A stretch of DNA of 64,000 nt from Billgrantia bachuensis (GTDB taxonomy: Bacteria; Pseudomonadota; Gammaproteobacteria; Pseudomonadales; Halomonadaceae), in the NCBI RefSeq assembly GCF_011742165.1, contig NZ_JAAQTO010000032.1, positions 1-64,000 of the forward strand. Direction: 5' to 3'. How positions within the stretch are numbered: position 1 is the first letter of the stretch; every line of letters begins with the position of its first letter. The notes under the pieces were generated by a model that saw only the letters and a list, made by a program, of their open reading frames with translations, did no database searches and was not told where the DNA came from. The position numbers and the translations under genes are program-made. Below, piece by piece: positions 27,060 to 36,165 of the stretch.

Positions 27060-27079
27060 AGAAACCATTGAGTGGTTCA

Positions 27080-27183
27080 TGATCGTTGTCGGGGTGACGT
27101 TTGTAACAGCTGAGATCATGCAGTTCTGTGCGCCAGCCTGGATCCCGTTGAACCTGAACTGGTTAGGACCAGCGTAGGGATCA
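27080..27183 (+). promoter_or_regulatory. TPP riboswitch aptamer (thi box), orphan
   Basis: The plus strand carries the conserved blocks of the TPP aptamer in order: TCGGGGTG (27089-27096), GCTGAGATCA (27109-27118), CCCGTTGAACCTGAACTGG near 27134-27152, and ACCAGCGTAGGGATCA (27168-27183). P1 closes as TGATC (27080-27084) with GATCA (27179-27183). No thiamine gene follows on this strand: the last bases overlap the stop codon of thiG, which points the opposite way. It is therefore separated from its original gene, or drives an RNA antisense to thiG. Confidence 0.85.
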
Positions 27184-27972
27184 AGCGCCCAAACACCCTT
27201 CCATCGGTGAGGAGGGCTCGGCCTGTTCACGACGCGGCATGCGGCCGGCGAGAAAAGCCCCTCGGCCAGCCAGGACTGCAGCTTTCATGGCGCTGGCCAT
27301 GGCTATCGGATCCCGCGCATGGGCGATGGCGGAATTCATCAACACGGCATCGCAGCCAAGCTCCATGGCCAGTGCCGCCTCCGAAGCCGTGCCGATGCCG
27401 GCATCGATCAATACCGGCACATTCGAGTGTTCGATGATCAGGCGAATGTTATGGGGGTTCTGAATTCCACACCCGGACCCGATCAATGAACCGAGCGGCA
27501 TGATCGCGCAGCATCCAAGTTTTTCAAGTTCCGCTGCCACGATGGGGTCATCGCTGGTATAAGCCATGACATCGAAGCCGTCTGCAATCAATGTCTCGGC
27601 GGCTTTGAGGGTTTCCACGACGTTGGGGTAAAGGGTCGTCTCGTCCCCCAACACTTCGAGTTTGACCAGATTGTGGCCGTCCAGTAGCTCCCGGGCCAGG
27701 CGGCAGGTGCGCACAGCCGCGTGCGCATCGTAACAGCCAGCGGTATTGGGCAGTAGCGTATAACGGGACGGGGGCACCACGTCGAGCAGCGACGGCACAT
27801 CATTACCCTGGCCCAAGTTAGTGCGCCGCACGGCGAAGGTCACTACCTCGGTGCCGCTGGCCTCGAGAGCGGCGGCGGTCTCGGTGACATCCCGGTATTT
27901 TCCGGTGCCTACCAACAGACGTGAGGTGAACTCGCGCCCGGCGATGCGTAACGGTTGGTCGGATAAGGTCAT
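27181..27972 (-). CDS. thiG: Thiazole synthase
   Basis: 263 residues from the ATG at 27972, with CAGGAGAT upstream. It begins [21 protein letters not shown], has the Schiff-base lysine segment [16 protein letters not shown] and the glycine-rich phosphate site [32 protein letters not shown]. ThiG builds the thiazole phosphate from deoxyxylulose 5-phosphate, dehydroglycine and ThiS thiocarboxylate. It follows thiS on the same strand. The TPP made through this pathway would serve Xsc and the AruI-like enzyme. Whether it is the only thiG of the genome cannot be seen here. Confidence 0.95.
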   Translation of the reverse strand: MTLSDQPLRIAGREFTSRLLVGTGKYRDVTETAAALEASGTEVVTFAVRRTNLGQGNDVPSLLDVVPPSRYTLLPNTAGCYDAHAAVRTCRLARELLDGHNLVKLEVLGDETTLYPNVVETLKAAETLIADGFDVMAYTSDDPIVAAELEKLGCCAIMPLGSLIGSGCGIQNPHNIRLIIEHSNVPVLIDAGIGTASEAALAMELGCDAVLMNSAIAHARDPIAMASAMKAAVLAGRGAFLAGRMPRREQAEPSSPMEGCLGA

Positions 27973-27997
27973 GCGGGATCTCCTGAATAGCCGGGTG

Positions 27998-28201
27998 TTA
28001 GCCACCGCCGATGGCATGGACGATTTCGATCCGGTCACCCGCGGCGAGGTAAGTCTTTGCATGGCGGCTGGCTGGCACCACCGCCTCGTTCAGTTCCACG
28101 GCAATACGTGTCCCGGCCAATCCGAGCTCTGCGAGCAGGTGATCCAAGCCGCAGCCCTCTTCGAGATGGTGGGGTGCGCCGTTGACCTGTACTCTCATCA
28201 T
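27998..28201 (-). CDS. thiS: Sulfur carrier protein ThiS
   Basis: 67 residues from the ATG at 28201 (a second ATG follows at once, at 28198). The ubiquitin-like fold is suggested by [15 protein letters not shown]...[43 protein letters not shown], ending in the Gly-Gly tail that carries the thiocarboxylate. It donates sulfur to ThiG, the next gene. Its start overlaps the stop of the YeiH-like gene as TGATG, so it is translationally coupled to a putative sulfur-anion exporter, an unusual neighbour. Confidence 0.9.
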   Translation of the reverse strand: MMRVQVNGAPHHLEEGCGLDHLLAELGLAGTRIAVELNEAVVPASRHAKTYLAAGDRIEIVHAIGGG

Positions 28202-29229
28202 CACCAAGTCGCCAGGTCGAAGTGGATAAAGGCCAGCACCAGCAATAGCAGGAACAGCGTCTCGGCCACCATCAGGATTACTGGTTTCCAACCCACTACA
28301 GCCAGCTTCTGGAATGAAGTCTTAATACCCAAGGCGGCGATAGCGGTTACCAGGCACCAGCGCGACAGATCGGTGAAGCCCTCGGCAACCAGTGGCGGGA
28401 TCCAGCCGAGACTGTTAATAACGACCAGAGCCACGAAGGCGATCAAGAAGTTTGGAAGCATGGGTACCTTACGGTTGCCCTCCTCCTCCTGGCGATGGCG
28501 GCGAAACAGAAACATGAAGATCATCACCGTTGGCACTAACATGGCGACACGCAGCAACTTGACGAAAGTCGAGACGTCGCCAGTGCTCTCCGAAATCATG
28601 TAGCCAGCACCGACCACCTGGGCCACATCGTGAATAGTACCACCGAGAAATATTCCCGCCTCGCCATCATCGAGCCTCAGCACACCAACAATCAGTGGGT
28701 AGATAACCATAGCCATGGTTGAGAGCGTGGTAACGCCGACTACTGTCATGATGGTGTTGCGTTCATGGGTGGCATGACGAGGCATGACAGCCGAGAGCGC
28801 CAAAGCCGCTGAGGCACCGCAAATTGCCACCGAACCACCGGTGAGCAAACCCATGTCACGGTTCAGGCCAAGGAGGCGCGCCACTACGGCGCCGAAGGCT
28901 ATCGTGAAGGCGACACCACAAACTACAGTGAGCACCGGTCCGACTCCCAAGTCGGCTACCTGTTCGATGGTGATCCGCACACCCAACAGCGCAACGCCCA
29001 GCCGCAGGATCGTCCTGGCCGCGAACTCCACTCCCGCCAGGCAGCGCCCCTCCTCAGAGAGGAAATGCAGGGTCATGCCAAACAGCAAGGCGTAGAGCAG
29101 CGTAGGCCCACCATAGTGATCGGCAATGAAGGTAGTGGCCAGGGCGATAGTGATGCAAATCAGCACCCCCGGCATCTTATGCTGGAAGGCTTCCAGCAGG
29201 CGCGGCCGGATGACTTCAAGACTGAACAT
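28201..29229 (-). CDS. YeiH/UPF0324-family putative sulfate or sulfite exporter
   Basis: 342 residues from the ATG at 29229 (MFSLEVIRPRLLEAFQHKMPG). About ten hydrophobic segments carry family features: TLLYALLFGMTLHFLSEEGRC, FAARTILRLGVALLGVRIT, GGSVAICGASAALALSAVMP and GTIHDVAQVVGAGYMIS. Members of this family near sulfonate genes (CuyZ/SuyZ) are proposed exporters of sulfite or sulfate. With TauE at 22285 this is a second candidate anion exporter close to xsc. It is coupled to thiS downstream. Confidence 0.85.
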   Translation of the reverse strand: MFSLEVIRPRLLEAFQHKMPGVLICITIALATTFIADHYGGPTLLYALLFGMTLHFLSEEGRCLAGVEFAARTILRLGVALLGVRITIEQVADLGVGPVLTVVCGVAFTIAFGAVVARLLGLNRDMGLLTGGSVAICGASAALALSAVMPRHATHERNTIMTVVGVTTLSTMAMVIYPLIVGVLRLDDGEAGIFLGGTIHDVAQVVGAGYMISESTGDVSTFVKLLRVAMLVPTVMIFMFLFRRHRQEEEGNRKVPMLPNFLIAFVALVVINSLGWIPPLVAEGFTDLSRWCLVTAIAALGIKTSFQKLAVVGWKPVILMVAETLFLLLLVLAFIHFDLATW

Positions 29230-29483
29230 AACAGTTTCTCCCTCAGGCGGCTGAGTCGGACCTGGATCGCCGCCTTGGTGACAGGGGATGCACCACTGGC
29301 GATGCATCCCGAGCGTTGCTGGCATTCACGCACGGCCATGACATCGGCCGGCCGGACCGGTTTCTCATCAGGCATCACGCACGGCACGGGACCTCGCTCG
29401 GCTTATGTTGTGCATGGTGCCTCGCCCACACCGCCGGGGTTAGCACCAGTTGTCCGCCAGGCTTGAGGCCAATCGCCGGCGGA

Positions 29484-31115
29484 TCAGGCTGCTCCGCGCG
29501 ATGCACCCCGGGAGGCCTTGATCATGTCGGCGGCCTTCTCGGCGATCATGATGGTAGGTGCATTGGTGTTGCCGGATACGATCACCGGCATGATCGAGGC
29601 GTCCACCACGCGCAGGCCCTCCAGGCCATGTACCCGAAGCCGGTCATCCACCACCGCCAGCGGGTCATGCCCCATCTTGCAGGTGCCGGCGGGGTGATAA
29701 ATGGTCTGACTAAACTGACGGGCAGCATCCAGCAATTGCTCGTCACTCTGGTAGTCCGGCCCGGGCACGTATTCGTCGGTGATGACCTCGTCGAGCGGGG
29801 CTTGCGTGGCGATGCGGCGCGCCACTTTGATCGCGTCTACCGCGACGCGACAGTCCTCCTCGGTGCTCAGGTAGTTGGGCCGGATCGAGGGATAGACACC
29901 GGCATCGGGGCTGATTATGCGTATGGATCCACGACTGGTGGGGCGCAGCTGACAGACCGAGGCAGTGAAGGCAGAGAAGGGATGCACCCCTTCGGCAGGC
30001 TTGTCGGAGGAGAGTGGCTGCATATGAAACTGGATATCCGGACGCTCCAGCCCCTCGCGGGACCGGGTGAAGACGCACACCTGGCTGGCCGCCAGTGTCA
30101 GCGGCCCGGTTCGGGTCAATACATACTGGGTGCCCACCGCAAGCTTCATCAGGGGATGGCGTACTTCATCATTGAGCGTTCGACAGCGAGTCTTGAAGAC
30201 CAGGCGAACTTGTAGGTGGTCCTGAAGGTTCTCCCCTACGCCGGCCAGCTCGTGGAGGCACTCGACTCCCACCTTCTTGAGATGCCCCGGATCCCCGATC
30301 CCGGAGCATTGCAGGATCTGGGGGGAACCAATGGCACCACTGGACAGCAACACCTCGTGGTTGGCCTTCACCCGATTCGTCTGCCCACCCTGGCGATACT
30401 CCACCCCTACAACCCGCTTACCTTCCAACAGCAGTCGCTGACAGTGGGCGTGCTTGATCAGCGTCAGGTTATGGCGCTTGAGCGCCGGGCGCAGGAACGC
30501 CTTGGCCGTCGAGCAGCGAAAGCCCTTATAGGATGTCTGCTGGAAGTATCCCACCCCTTCCTGGGTCGCCCCATTGACATCAGCGTTTTCGGGGATTCCG
30601 GCCACCTTGGCCGCTTCGATGAACCGCTCGGCGATCTCGCGCCGCAGCCGCAAATCCGAGACATGCAACGGGCCATCTGCACCATGGTACTCGTCGGCGC
30701 CTCGCTCCTGACATTCGGATTTCTTGAAATAGGGCAACACCGAGTCGTAGCCCCACCCGACATTGCCGGCCGCGGCCCAGTCGTCATAGTCCTCACGCTG
30801 GCCACGGATATAAAGCAGTCCGTTGAGCGAGCTCGACCCCCCCAGGACCTTACCTCGTGGCCACTGTAGCTGCCGCCCCTTGATGCCCTCATCGGGATCG
30901 GTCAGGTAGCACCAGTCGGTGGCCGGGTTGTGCATGGTCTTGAAATAGCCTACCGGCACATGAATCCAAGGGTTCCAGTCGGCGCCCCCCGCTTCCAGTA
31001 ACAGCACAGACACCCCTGGGTCCTCGCTTATGCGGTTGGCGAGCACGCAGCCTGCCGAGCCGGCACCGACGATCACGTAGTCGTAGGCGCCTTGCGCTGG
31101 AGTTTTTGAATGCAT
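29484..31115 (-). CDS. iseJ: GMC-family FAD alcohol dehydrogenase, isethionate dehydrogenase candidate
   Basis: 543 residues from the ATG at 31115 ([28 protein letters not shown]). The FAD motif, [21 protein letters not shown] signature, [19 protein letters not shown] second GMC signature and C-terminal [11 protein letters not shown] with the catalytic His are all present. The family includes choline dehydrogenase and the membrane-linked isethionate dehydrogenase IseJ, which makes sulfoacetaldehyde. The divergent TRAP transporter and IclR regulator, inside an xsc island, favour IseJ. There is no betaine aldehyde dehydrogenase or BetI nearby to support BetA. Confidence 0.72.
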   Translation of the reverse strand: MHSKTPAQGAYDYVIVGAGSAGCVLANRISEDPGVSVLLLEAGGADWNPWIHVPVGYFKTMHNPATDWCYLTDPDEGIKGRQLQWPRGKVLGGSSSLNGLLYIRGQREDYDDWAAAGNVGWGYDSVLPYFKKSECQERGADEYHGADGPLHVSDLRLRREIAERFIEAAKVAGIPENADVNGATQEGVGYFQQTSYKGFRCSTAKAFLRPALKRHNLTLIKHAHCQRLLLEGKRVVGVEYRQGGQTNRVKANHEVLLSSGAIGSPQILQCSGIGDPGHLKKVGVECLHELAGVGENLQDHLQVRLVFKTRCRTLNDEVRHPLMKLAVGTQYVLTRTGPLTLAASQVCVFTRSREGLERPDIQFHMQPLSSDKPAEGVHPFSAFTASVCQLRPTSRGSIRIISPDAGVYPSIRPNYLSTEEDCRVAVDAIKVARRIATQAPLDEVITDEYVPGPDYQSDEQLLDAARQFSQTIYHPAGTCKMGHDPLAVVDDRLRVHGLEGLRVVDASIMPVIVSGNTNAPTIMIAEKAADMIKASRGASRGAA

Positions 31116-31142
31116 TGCAAAGTCACCATATTTGCGAGACAT

Positions 31143-31191
31143 ATTATCTCGATAATACTGATACCAAAAAATTCAATGGTCAATATCGAGA
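31143..31191. promoter_or_regulatory. Dyads in iseJ/TRAP divergent promoter
   Basis: ATTATC-TC-GATAAT is a perfect 14-base palindrome at 31143-31156, and TCTCGATA (31147-31154) recurs inverted as TATCGAGA at 31184-31191. They lie in the A/T-rich divergent region between the GMC dehydrogenase and the TRAP binding-protein gene. They are good candidates for binding of the IclR protein encoded at 34546. Confidence 0.5.
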
Positions 31192-31336
31192 CAAAAACAA
31201 TCATTTTTCTTGATCTGTGACCGACTGCGTCCTATGGTGGATCCAGCGGACTGCAGCGGTGGCTCTTCCCCACCCCTACTACAAGCCCGCCCGCATCCCT
31301 CAAATATCAACCACAAGATTCGGGAGCAACGCCCTC

Positions 31337-32572
31337 ATGTCGCTAATTCAATCCAACCGTCTCGGCATCTCACGGCGCGATTTCCTCAACATCTCCGGAC
31401 GCTTCGGCGTTACCTCGACACTGCTCGCGGCCGGTGGCCTCGGTGCTGGCCTCACGCTCAGCAGCCTGGCCCGGGCCGCCGAATCCGAGCAGCAGCGCCG
31501 TTATCAAACTGAGCCAAAGTTCCAGCTGCGCTTCGGCGCCTCGGGCTTCAACGCGCGCAATCTCGACATCCAGAAGTCCGGGCAGCTGTTCTTCGCTCGC
31601 GACCTGGAAGAGCGGACCAACGGCGCCATCCGGGTCGAATTCATGGGCAGCAACGAGGTCTGCAACCAGCTCGACTGCGTCAGCAAGGCCCAGCAGGGCA
31701 TCGTCGACATCTTCTCGGCCTCTACCCAGAATTCCGCTGGCGGTGCGCCATATCTGAACGTGCTGGACTTCGCTTACATGTTTCCCAGCGTCGCCTCGAT
31801 GTTTCACTTCTTCTACGACTCACGCAGCGAGACGCTGCTGCGGGAACCGCTGCGCCAGCGCCATAACCTGCAGTTCCTGTTTACCCACTGCGACCTGCGC
31901 GGCCTGATGATGGGGCTCAGCTGGGCCGACAAGCCATTGGTCACGAGCCTTGAACAGCTGCAGGGCACCAAGAACCGCGTCACCGGCACTCAACTGGGAC
32001 GCATCGCCATGGAGCAGTTGGACCTGAACCCAGTCCCCGTGGCCTGGGAAGAAACCCTAGACGGTCTTCGTCAGGGGCTGCTCGACGGTGCCGAAACCTG
32101 GATGAGCGCGGTGGCCTATGCCGGCATGGCGCCGGTCGTCTCCCAGGCGGTCGACCTGCGCTTCTTCGCCGGCACTGAGCATACCGCCATGAACCTTTCT
32201 AAATTCGAGAGCCTGGGAAGTGAGTTGCAGGAGCAGGTGATGGAGTCAGCCTATGCCGCCCAGATCTTCACCCAGGGCATGAACGAGGCCGGACGTTATC
32301 AGATTGTCGGCGCTTCCGAGCACCCGGCCGCGGGTACCGTATTTGCCGAGCACAATGTGAGGGTCGCTCCGCTGTCGGACGAGATTCGCGCCGAGGCCGA
32401 ACGTAGGTGCGCCCCAGAGTTTAATCCTGAGCCCTGGGAACAATGGCGTGAGCGCCTGAACGCCTGGGCCGGTGATGTCGATATCTACCAGGAGATCCAT
32501 ACAATCGCCCGGGAGATCCCCCGTGACATGGCCGCTGTCAACGTGGCGCCGAAGCGCTGGTGGAGGACCTAA
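31337..32572 (+). CDS. iseK: TRAP transporter binding protein, Tat-exported (isethionate candidate)
   Basis: 411 residues from the ATG at 31337. The N-terminus carries a twin-arginine motif (SRRDFLNISG) and hydrophobic stretch ending SLARAAES, so the protein is probably folded before export. The mature part is DctP-like, with TKNRVTGTQLGRIAMEQLDLNPVPVAWEETLDGLRQGLLDGAETW holding the usual ligand-site Arg. It is divergent from the GMC dehydrogenase and heads a dctPQM-type operon. Isethionate as ligand is inferred from context and the naming IseKLM for such systems. Confidence 0.75.
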   Translation: MSLIQSNRLGISRRDFLNISGRFGVTSTLLAAGGLGAGLTLSSLARAAESEQQRRYQTEPKFQLRFGASGFNARNLDIQKSGQLFFARDLEERTNGAIRVEFMGSNEVCNQLDCVSKAQQGIVDIFSASTQNSAGGAPYLNVLDFAYMFPSVASMFHFFYDSRSETLLREPLRQRHNLQFLFTHCDLRGLMMGLSWADKPLVTSLEQLQGTKNRVTGTQLGRIAMEQLDLNPVPVAWEETLDGLRQGLLDGAETWMSAVAYAGMAPVVSQAVDLRFFAGTEHTAMNLSKFESLGSELQEQVMESAYAAQIFTQGMNEAGRYQIVGASEHPAAGTVFAEHNVRVAPLSDEIRAEAERRCAPEFNPEPWEQWRERLNAWAGDVDIYQEIHTIAREIPRDMAAVNVAPKRWWRT

Positions 32573-33174
32573 TGACTCGTCACGATTCGACTCAAGCGTC
32601 CAGCGTGGAGGCGTCCAGGGGCGCCTCCTGGGCGCCCGGCAGACCGGTCTCGGGGTGGTGGGCGCCGCTGAGGTGGCTCGACGCCAACCTGGAGAAGGTG
32701 ATCATCCTGATCTCGTACAGCGGGATGGCCGGTATCATCTTCGTCGAGGTGATCCGGCGCTTCTTCTTCAGCCTCCAGGCCCCCTGGAGTACCAGTATTC
32801 CCATCCTGCTGTTCCTGTGGCTGACCTGGTTCGGCGCATCGCTCAACGTCAAGCAGCGCACCCATCTCTCGCTCAACGAGATCCGTATGCGTTTGCCCTA
32901 CACCGGCCAGTTCCTGTGCCAGATCCTGGATGCCGTGCTGTGGATCACCTTCGGCGCCCTGGTGATCAACTTCACCATCGACCAAGTGCAACTGGCGCAC
33001 ATGAACTTCGCCATCGTGCCCGGCACCGATAACGTCATGCAGTGGTGGTTCTATCTCGCCACGCCGCTAGCCTGGGTTCTGATCATCATTCGTGTGTTGC
33101 AGAACCTGATCGCCGACGTGTGCCGCTTCAGGCGCCGTGAGCCGTTCAACCTGCAACCCTCAATCATGGACTAG
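32572..33174 (+). CDS. iseL: TRAP transporter small permease
   Basis: 200 residues. The ATG at 32572 shares one base with the stop of the binding-protein gene (TAATG). It has a soluble N-terminal 35 residues, then four hydrophobic segments with the DctQ pattern (IIFVEVIRRFFFSLQAPWSTSIPILLFLWLTWFGASLNVKQRTHLSLNEIR). It belongs to the presumed isethionate TRAP system. Confidence 0.8.
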   Translation: MTRHDSTQASSVEASRGASWAPGRPVSGWWAPLRWLDANLEKVIILISYSGMAGIIFVEVIRRFFFSLQAPWSTSIPILLFLWLTWFGASLNVKQRTHLSLNEIRMRLPYTGQFLCQILDAVLWITFGALVINFTIDQVQLAHMNFAIVPGTDNVMQWWFYLATPLAWVLIIIRVLQNLIADVCRFRRREPFNLQPSIMD

Positions 33175-33185
33175 GAGGCCACGAC

Positions 33186-34463
33186 ATGACGGACGGACTC
33201 ATGATCGGCCTGGTCACGGCCGGCTGTACTACCTTCTTCCTGCTCGGCGTGCCGATCTTCCTGGTCATCGGACTATGGGTCGTCGGGACCAGCCTGGTAA
33301 TTGACTTCACCCTGGCCAATATTGGCGTCACCCTGTTCCAGGGGCTGAGCTTCTTCGGGCTGCTGGCCCTGCCCCTGTTCATTCTGACCGGCGACTTGAT
33401 CAATGCCGCCGGCATCGCCAAGCGGCTCTCCGACTTCGCCTATTCGGTACTCGGCTGGCTGCGCGGCGGCATGGGCATGGCCACGCTGGGCGCCTGTGGG
33501 CTGTTTGCCGCCATCTCCGGCTCCAACGCCGGCACCACGGCGACCATCGGCTCCATCATGCAGCCCGAGATGATCAAGAACGGCTATGACGACCGCTTCT
33601 CTGCGGCCACCGCCGCCTCGGGCGGCACCGTGGGCATCATCATTCCGCCCAGCATCATCTTCATCGTCTATGGCTTCATGATGAACCTGTCAATCAGCGA
33701 CCTATTCATCGCCGGTATGATCCCTGGTGCCATGATGGTGTTCGGCATGATGGCGGCTTGCCACCTTGTGGCACGGCGACACGGCTGGGGTACCCTGATT
33801 CCCTTCAAGGCCGGTACCAGCGCGCGGTTCGCGCGCCGCGCCTATCTGGGGTTCGCCACCATCGGCGTGGTGCTTTACGGCATCTACTCGGGCAAGTTCT
33901 CACCCACCGAAGCCGCAGCCATCACCGTGGGCTTCACCCTGGTCGCGGGACTGCTCATCACCAGGGAGATCCGCTTCACCGCCCTGCCCGGTATCCTACT
34001 GCGCTCGGGCCAGATCGCCGGCATGCTGGCACCGCTGATCGCCATCTCAGTAGTGATGCAACAACTGCTGTCGGTGCTGGGCGCCGGCCAGGCCCTAGAC
34101 AACCTGCTCAGCGGGCTCGGCAACTATTATGTGATCCTTGGCGCCTGCATGCTGATGATCCTGTTGGCGGGCATGATCCTCGAAAGCCTGCCGGTCACCA
34201 TCATTCTAGCGCCGATCCTGGCCCCCATTGCCCAGAACGCTGGTGTCGACCCGATTCACTTCGCAGTGATCTTCCTGGTTGGGGCTGCCATCGGCTTCGT
34301 CACACCACCCTTCGGCCTCAATCTCTATGTGGCCAGCAGTATCACCGGTATCCCCTACCTGCGTTTGGTGAAGTTCGTGATCCCCTACTTCATCGCCCTC
34401 TTTGCCTGCTGGATCGCGATCTCCCTGTGGCCGGCACTCTCGCTATTCCTGGTTAGCATCTGA
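33186..34463 (+). CDS. iseM: TRAP transporter large permease
   Basis: 425 residues of DctM type with about 12 hydrophobic segments, including LLALPLFILTGDLINAAGIAKRL, CGLFAAISGSNAGTTATIGSIMQPEMIKNGY, GTVGIIIPPSIIFIVYG and SPTEAAAITVG. It follows the small permease by 11 bases behind an AGGAGG site. A strong hairpin closes the operon before the IclR gene. Confidence 0.85.
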   Translation: MTDGLMIGLVTAGCTTFFLLGVPIFLVIGLWVVGTSLVIDFTLANIGVTLFQGLSFFGLLALPLFILTGDLINAAGIAKRLSDFAYSVLGWLRGGMGMATLGACGLFAAISGSNAGTTATIGSIMQPEMIKNGYDDRFSAATAASGGTVGIIIPPSIIFIVYGFMMNLSISDLFIAGMIPGAMMVFGMMAACHLVARRHGWGTLIPFKAGTSARFARRAYLGFATIGVVLYGIYSGKFSPTEAAAITVGFTLVAGLLITREIRFTALPGILLRSGQIAGMLAPLIAISVVMQQLLSVLGAGQALDNLLSGLGNYYVILGACMLMILLAGMILESLPVTIILAPILAPIAQNAGVDPIHFAVIFLVGAAIGFVTPPFGLNLYVASSITGIPYLRLVKFVIPYFIALFACWIAISLWPALSLFLVSI

Positions 34464-34505
34464 ATGATAACGCGGCAAGCCCTCCCAGGCTGGCCGCGTT
34501 ATCAT
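34464..34505 (+). terminator. Long hairpin between TRAP operon and iclR
   Basis: ATGATAACGCGGC (34464-34476) pairs perfectly with GCCGCGTTATCAT (34493-34505), and the stem continues with AGCC/GGCT after one mismatch, around a 6-base loop. It begins directly after the large-permease stop. No T run follows, so it may be a weak terminator or act on mRNA stability. Confidence 0.65.
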
Positions 34506-34545
34506 GATGTCACCCCGTGCCGCCTATCGCTAACAAGGATCGCCT

Positions 34546-35328
34546 ATGCCTAACGACAGCCCCACCTCGCGCCGCAATACGACCAATTCCACTCTGCAAA
34601 GGGGACTGTTGCTGCTCGAGGCCATCGCCACCGCACCCCACGGGGTGAGCGCCGCCGAGCTGGAGCGCCGCCTGGAGATTCCCAAGCCCACCCTTCATCG
34701 TCTGCTAAAGCAGCTCGAAGACCAGTACCTCGTAGTGCGCGACCTGGAAGGCCGACATCTTCTACCCGGCGAACTCTTGCATCGCATCGCTATGGGCGTG
34801 CTGGCCAATGAGAGCCTCAAGGCCCCCCGGCGCATGCTGCTCAAGCGTTTGGCCGACGAGGTCGGCGAGACCTGCAACCTGACCCTGCTCGACGGTCACG
34901 AAGTACTGTATTACGAAAGGGTCGAGACCAATTGGCCAGTTCGCATCCAGTTGCCTCCAGGCTCCCGCCTGCCCCTGCACTGCACCGCCAGCGGCAAAAT
35001 GTTCCTGGCGTTAATGCCCCCCCATAAGCGACGCTCATTGCTTAAGAATCTTCCCTTGGAGGCTCACACACCCTACACCGCCACCACGACCGAAACGCTC
35101 GAGGCTCGCCTGGATACTATCGCCGATAACGAGTTGAGCACCGACGATGAGGAGTTCATTCAGGGGATGGTCGCCATAGCGGTGCCGGTCTATGACCAGA
35201 CGGGACGCATACAGGCCTCGCTGGCCATCCATGCGCCCCGCCTTCGCCACTCCATTGACAGCCTAAAGGAGTGGGTGCCACTTATGCGTCGCATCGCGGC
35301 GGAACTGCAGGAAACCCTATGGGCCTGA
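34546..35328 (+). CDS. iseR: IclR-family regulator (IseR candidate)
   Basis: 260 residues with the winged-helix domain (LQRGLLLLEAIATAPHGVSAAELERRLEIPKPTLHRLLKQLE) and IclR effector domain (PPGSRLPLHCTASGKMFLALMPP...STDDEEFIQGMVAIAVPVYD). It follows the presumed isethionate transporter operon after a hairpin and probably controls iseJ and the transporter from the divergent promoter near 31.1-31.3 kb. It resembles the IclR at 26220. Confidence 0.8.
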   Translation: MPNDSPTSRRNTTNSTLQRGLLLLEAIATAPHGVSAAELERRLEIPKPTLHRLLKQLEDQYLVVRDLEGRHLLPGELLHRIAMGVLANESLKAPRRMLLKRLADEVGETCNLTLLDGHEVLYYERVETNWPVRIQLPPGSRLPLHCTASGKMFLALMPPHKRRSLLKNLPLEAHTPYTATTTETLEARLDTIADNELSTDDEEFIQGMVAIAVPVYDQTGRIQASLAIHAPRLRHSIDSLKEWVPLMRRIAAELQETLWA

Positions 35329-35602
35329 GCGGGCCGAGCCTCACGGGCGCTGTCACAACGTCCGCAAGAGCCATCCCGGCTGACAAGCCGAACTTAGGCT
35401 ATCAGCCTTCACCGACCGCAACGAACAGTCGGTCGAGCTGATGCTTCGTCATAAAAGATATTCAGACAACACGCGGCATAGAGCGAGGCGTCCAGGCCTT
35501 CCCAAATCACCATGGAGCCCCATGCTTGACACTAAAACGCTGCCGAGCTCGAAATGATTGGCAATGGGATCGCGGATCGTGACTACCGAATTGGAGGTTG
35601 CC

Positions 35603-36091
35603 TCAACTTTTCACCGGCACGACGATCACGGGTATCGGGCTTCGTTTCAGCACACCCCGAGTCACCTTGCCCACATAGGACATGGTAAAACCGTGCTTAT
35701 TGGAGGCCATCACGATCAGATCGCAGCCCAGCTTCGAGGCCATGCCGACAATCACTTTGGCCGGGTAGCCCTCGGCCACCTCTAGGCTAGCAACCCGGGT
35801 GTCGCCGGACTCATCTCCCTCGCCATGGAGGCTCCAGAAGTTTGCCATCTTATCTTCCAGCTGCTGCCTCGCTTCGTCCAGACGCTTACGGATAAGCTCT
35901 TGCAGAGTCTTCTTGTCGCGAATATTGACACGCAGCGTGTTCATGACGTCGTCATCCAGCGACTTGACGGCATGAATAACATGCAGCTTCGCCCCGGTGG
36001 CAAGAGAAAGCTTGAATGCCTGCTCCAGTACCACATGGCTATCACTGCGAAGCCCGACACAGCAAAGAATTTTTTCGATTGACCTGTCCAT
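35603..36091 (-). CDS. Universal stress protein (UspA), TRAP-associated
   Basis: 162 residues from the ATG at 36091 with GAGGAAAT upstream. It begins SIEKILCCVGLRSDSHVVLEQAFKLS and ends with the nucleotide-site pattern GCDLIVMASNKHGFTMSYVGKVTRGVLKRSPIPVIVVPV. The gene order binding protein, small permease, large permease, Usp matches the teaABCD arrangement of Halomonas elongata, where the ATP-binding TeaD lowers transport, and Usp genes are also found in taurine clusters. A role in tuning taurine uptake is inferred. The 274 bases downstream (35329-35602) hold nothing I recognise. Confidence 0.85.
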   Translation of the reverse strand: MDRSIEKILCCVGLRSDSHVVLEQAFKLSLATGAKLHVIHAVKSLDDDVMNTLRVNIRDKKTLQELIRKRLDEARQQLEDKMANFWSLHGEGDESGDTRVASLEVAEGYPAKVIVGMASKLGCDLIVMASNKHGFTMSYVGKVTRGVLKRSPIPVIVVPVKS

Positions 36092-36165
36092 ATTTCCTCC
36101 GTTACCTCGAATGATAACTGCACTTCGCCTGGTCAACTTCCGGAGCCGACATTCCAATGTTCAAC

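Noticed and set aside
29230..29483. Possible small gene between the YeiH-like gene and iseJ
   Set aside because: Open frames are short, have no ribosome site and no recognisable motif.
29484..31115. Choline dehydrogenase BetA
   Set aside because: GMC signatures fit, but there is no betB, betI or choline transporter; a TRAP operon, IclR and xsc context fits isethionate better.
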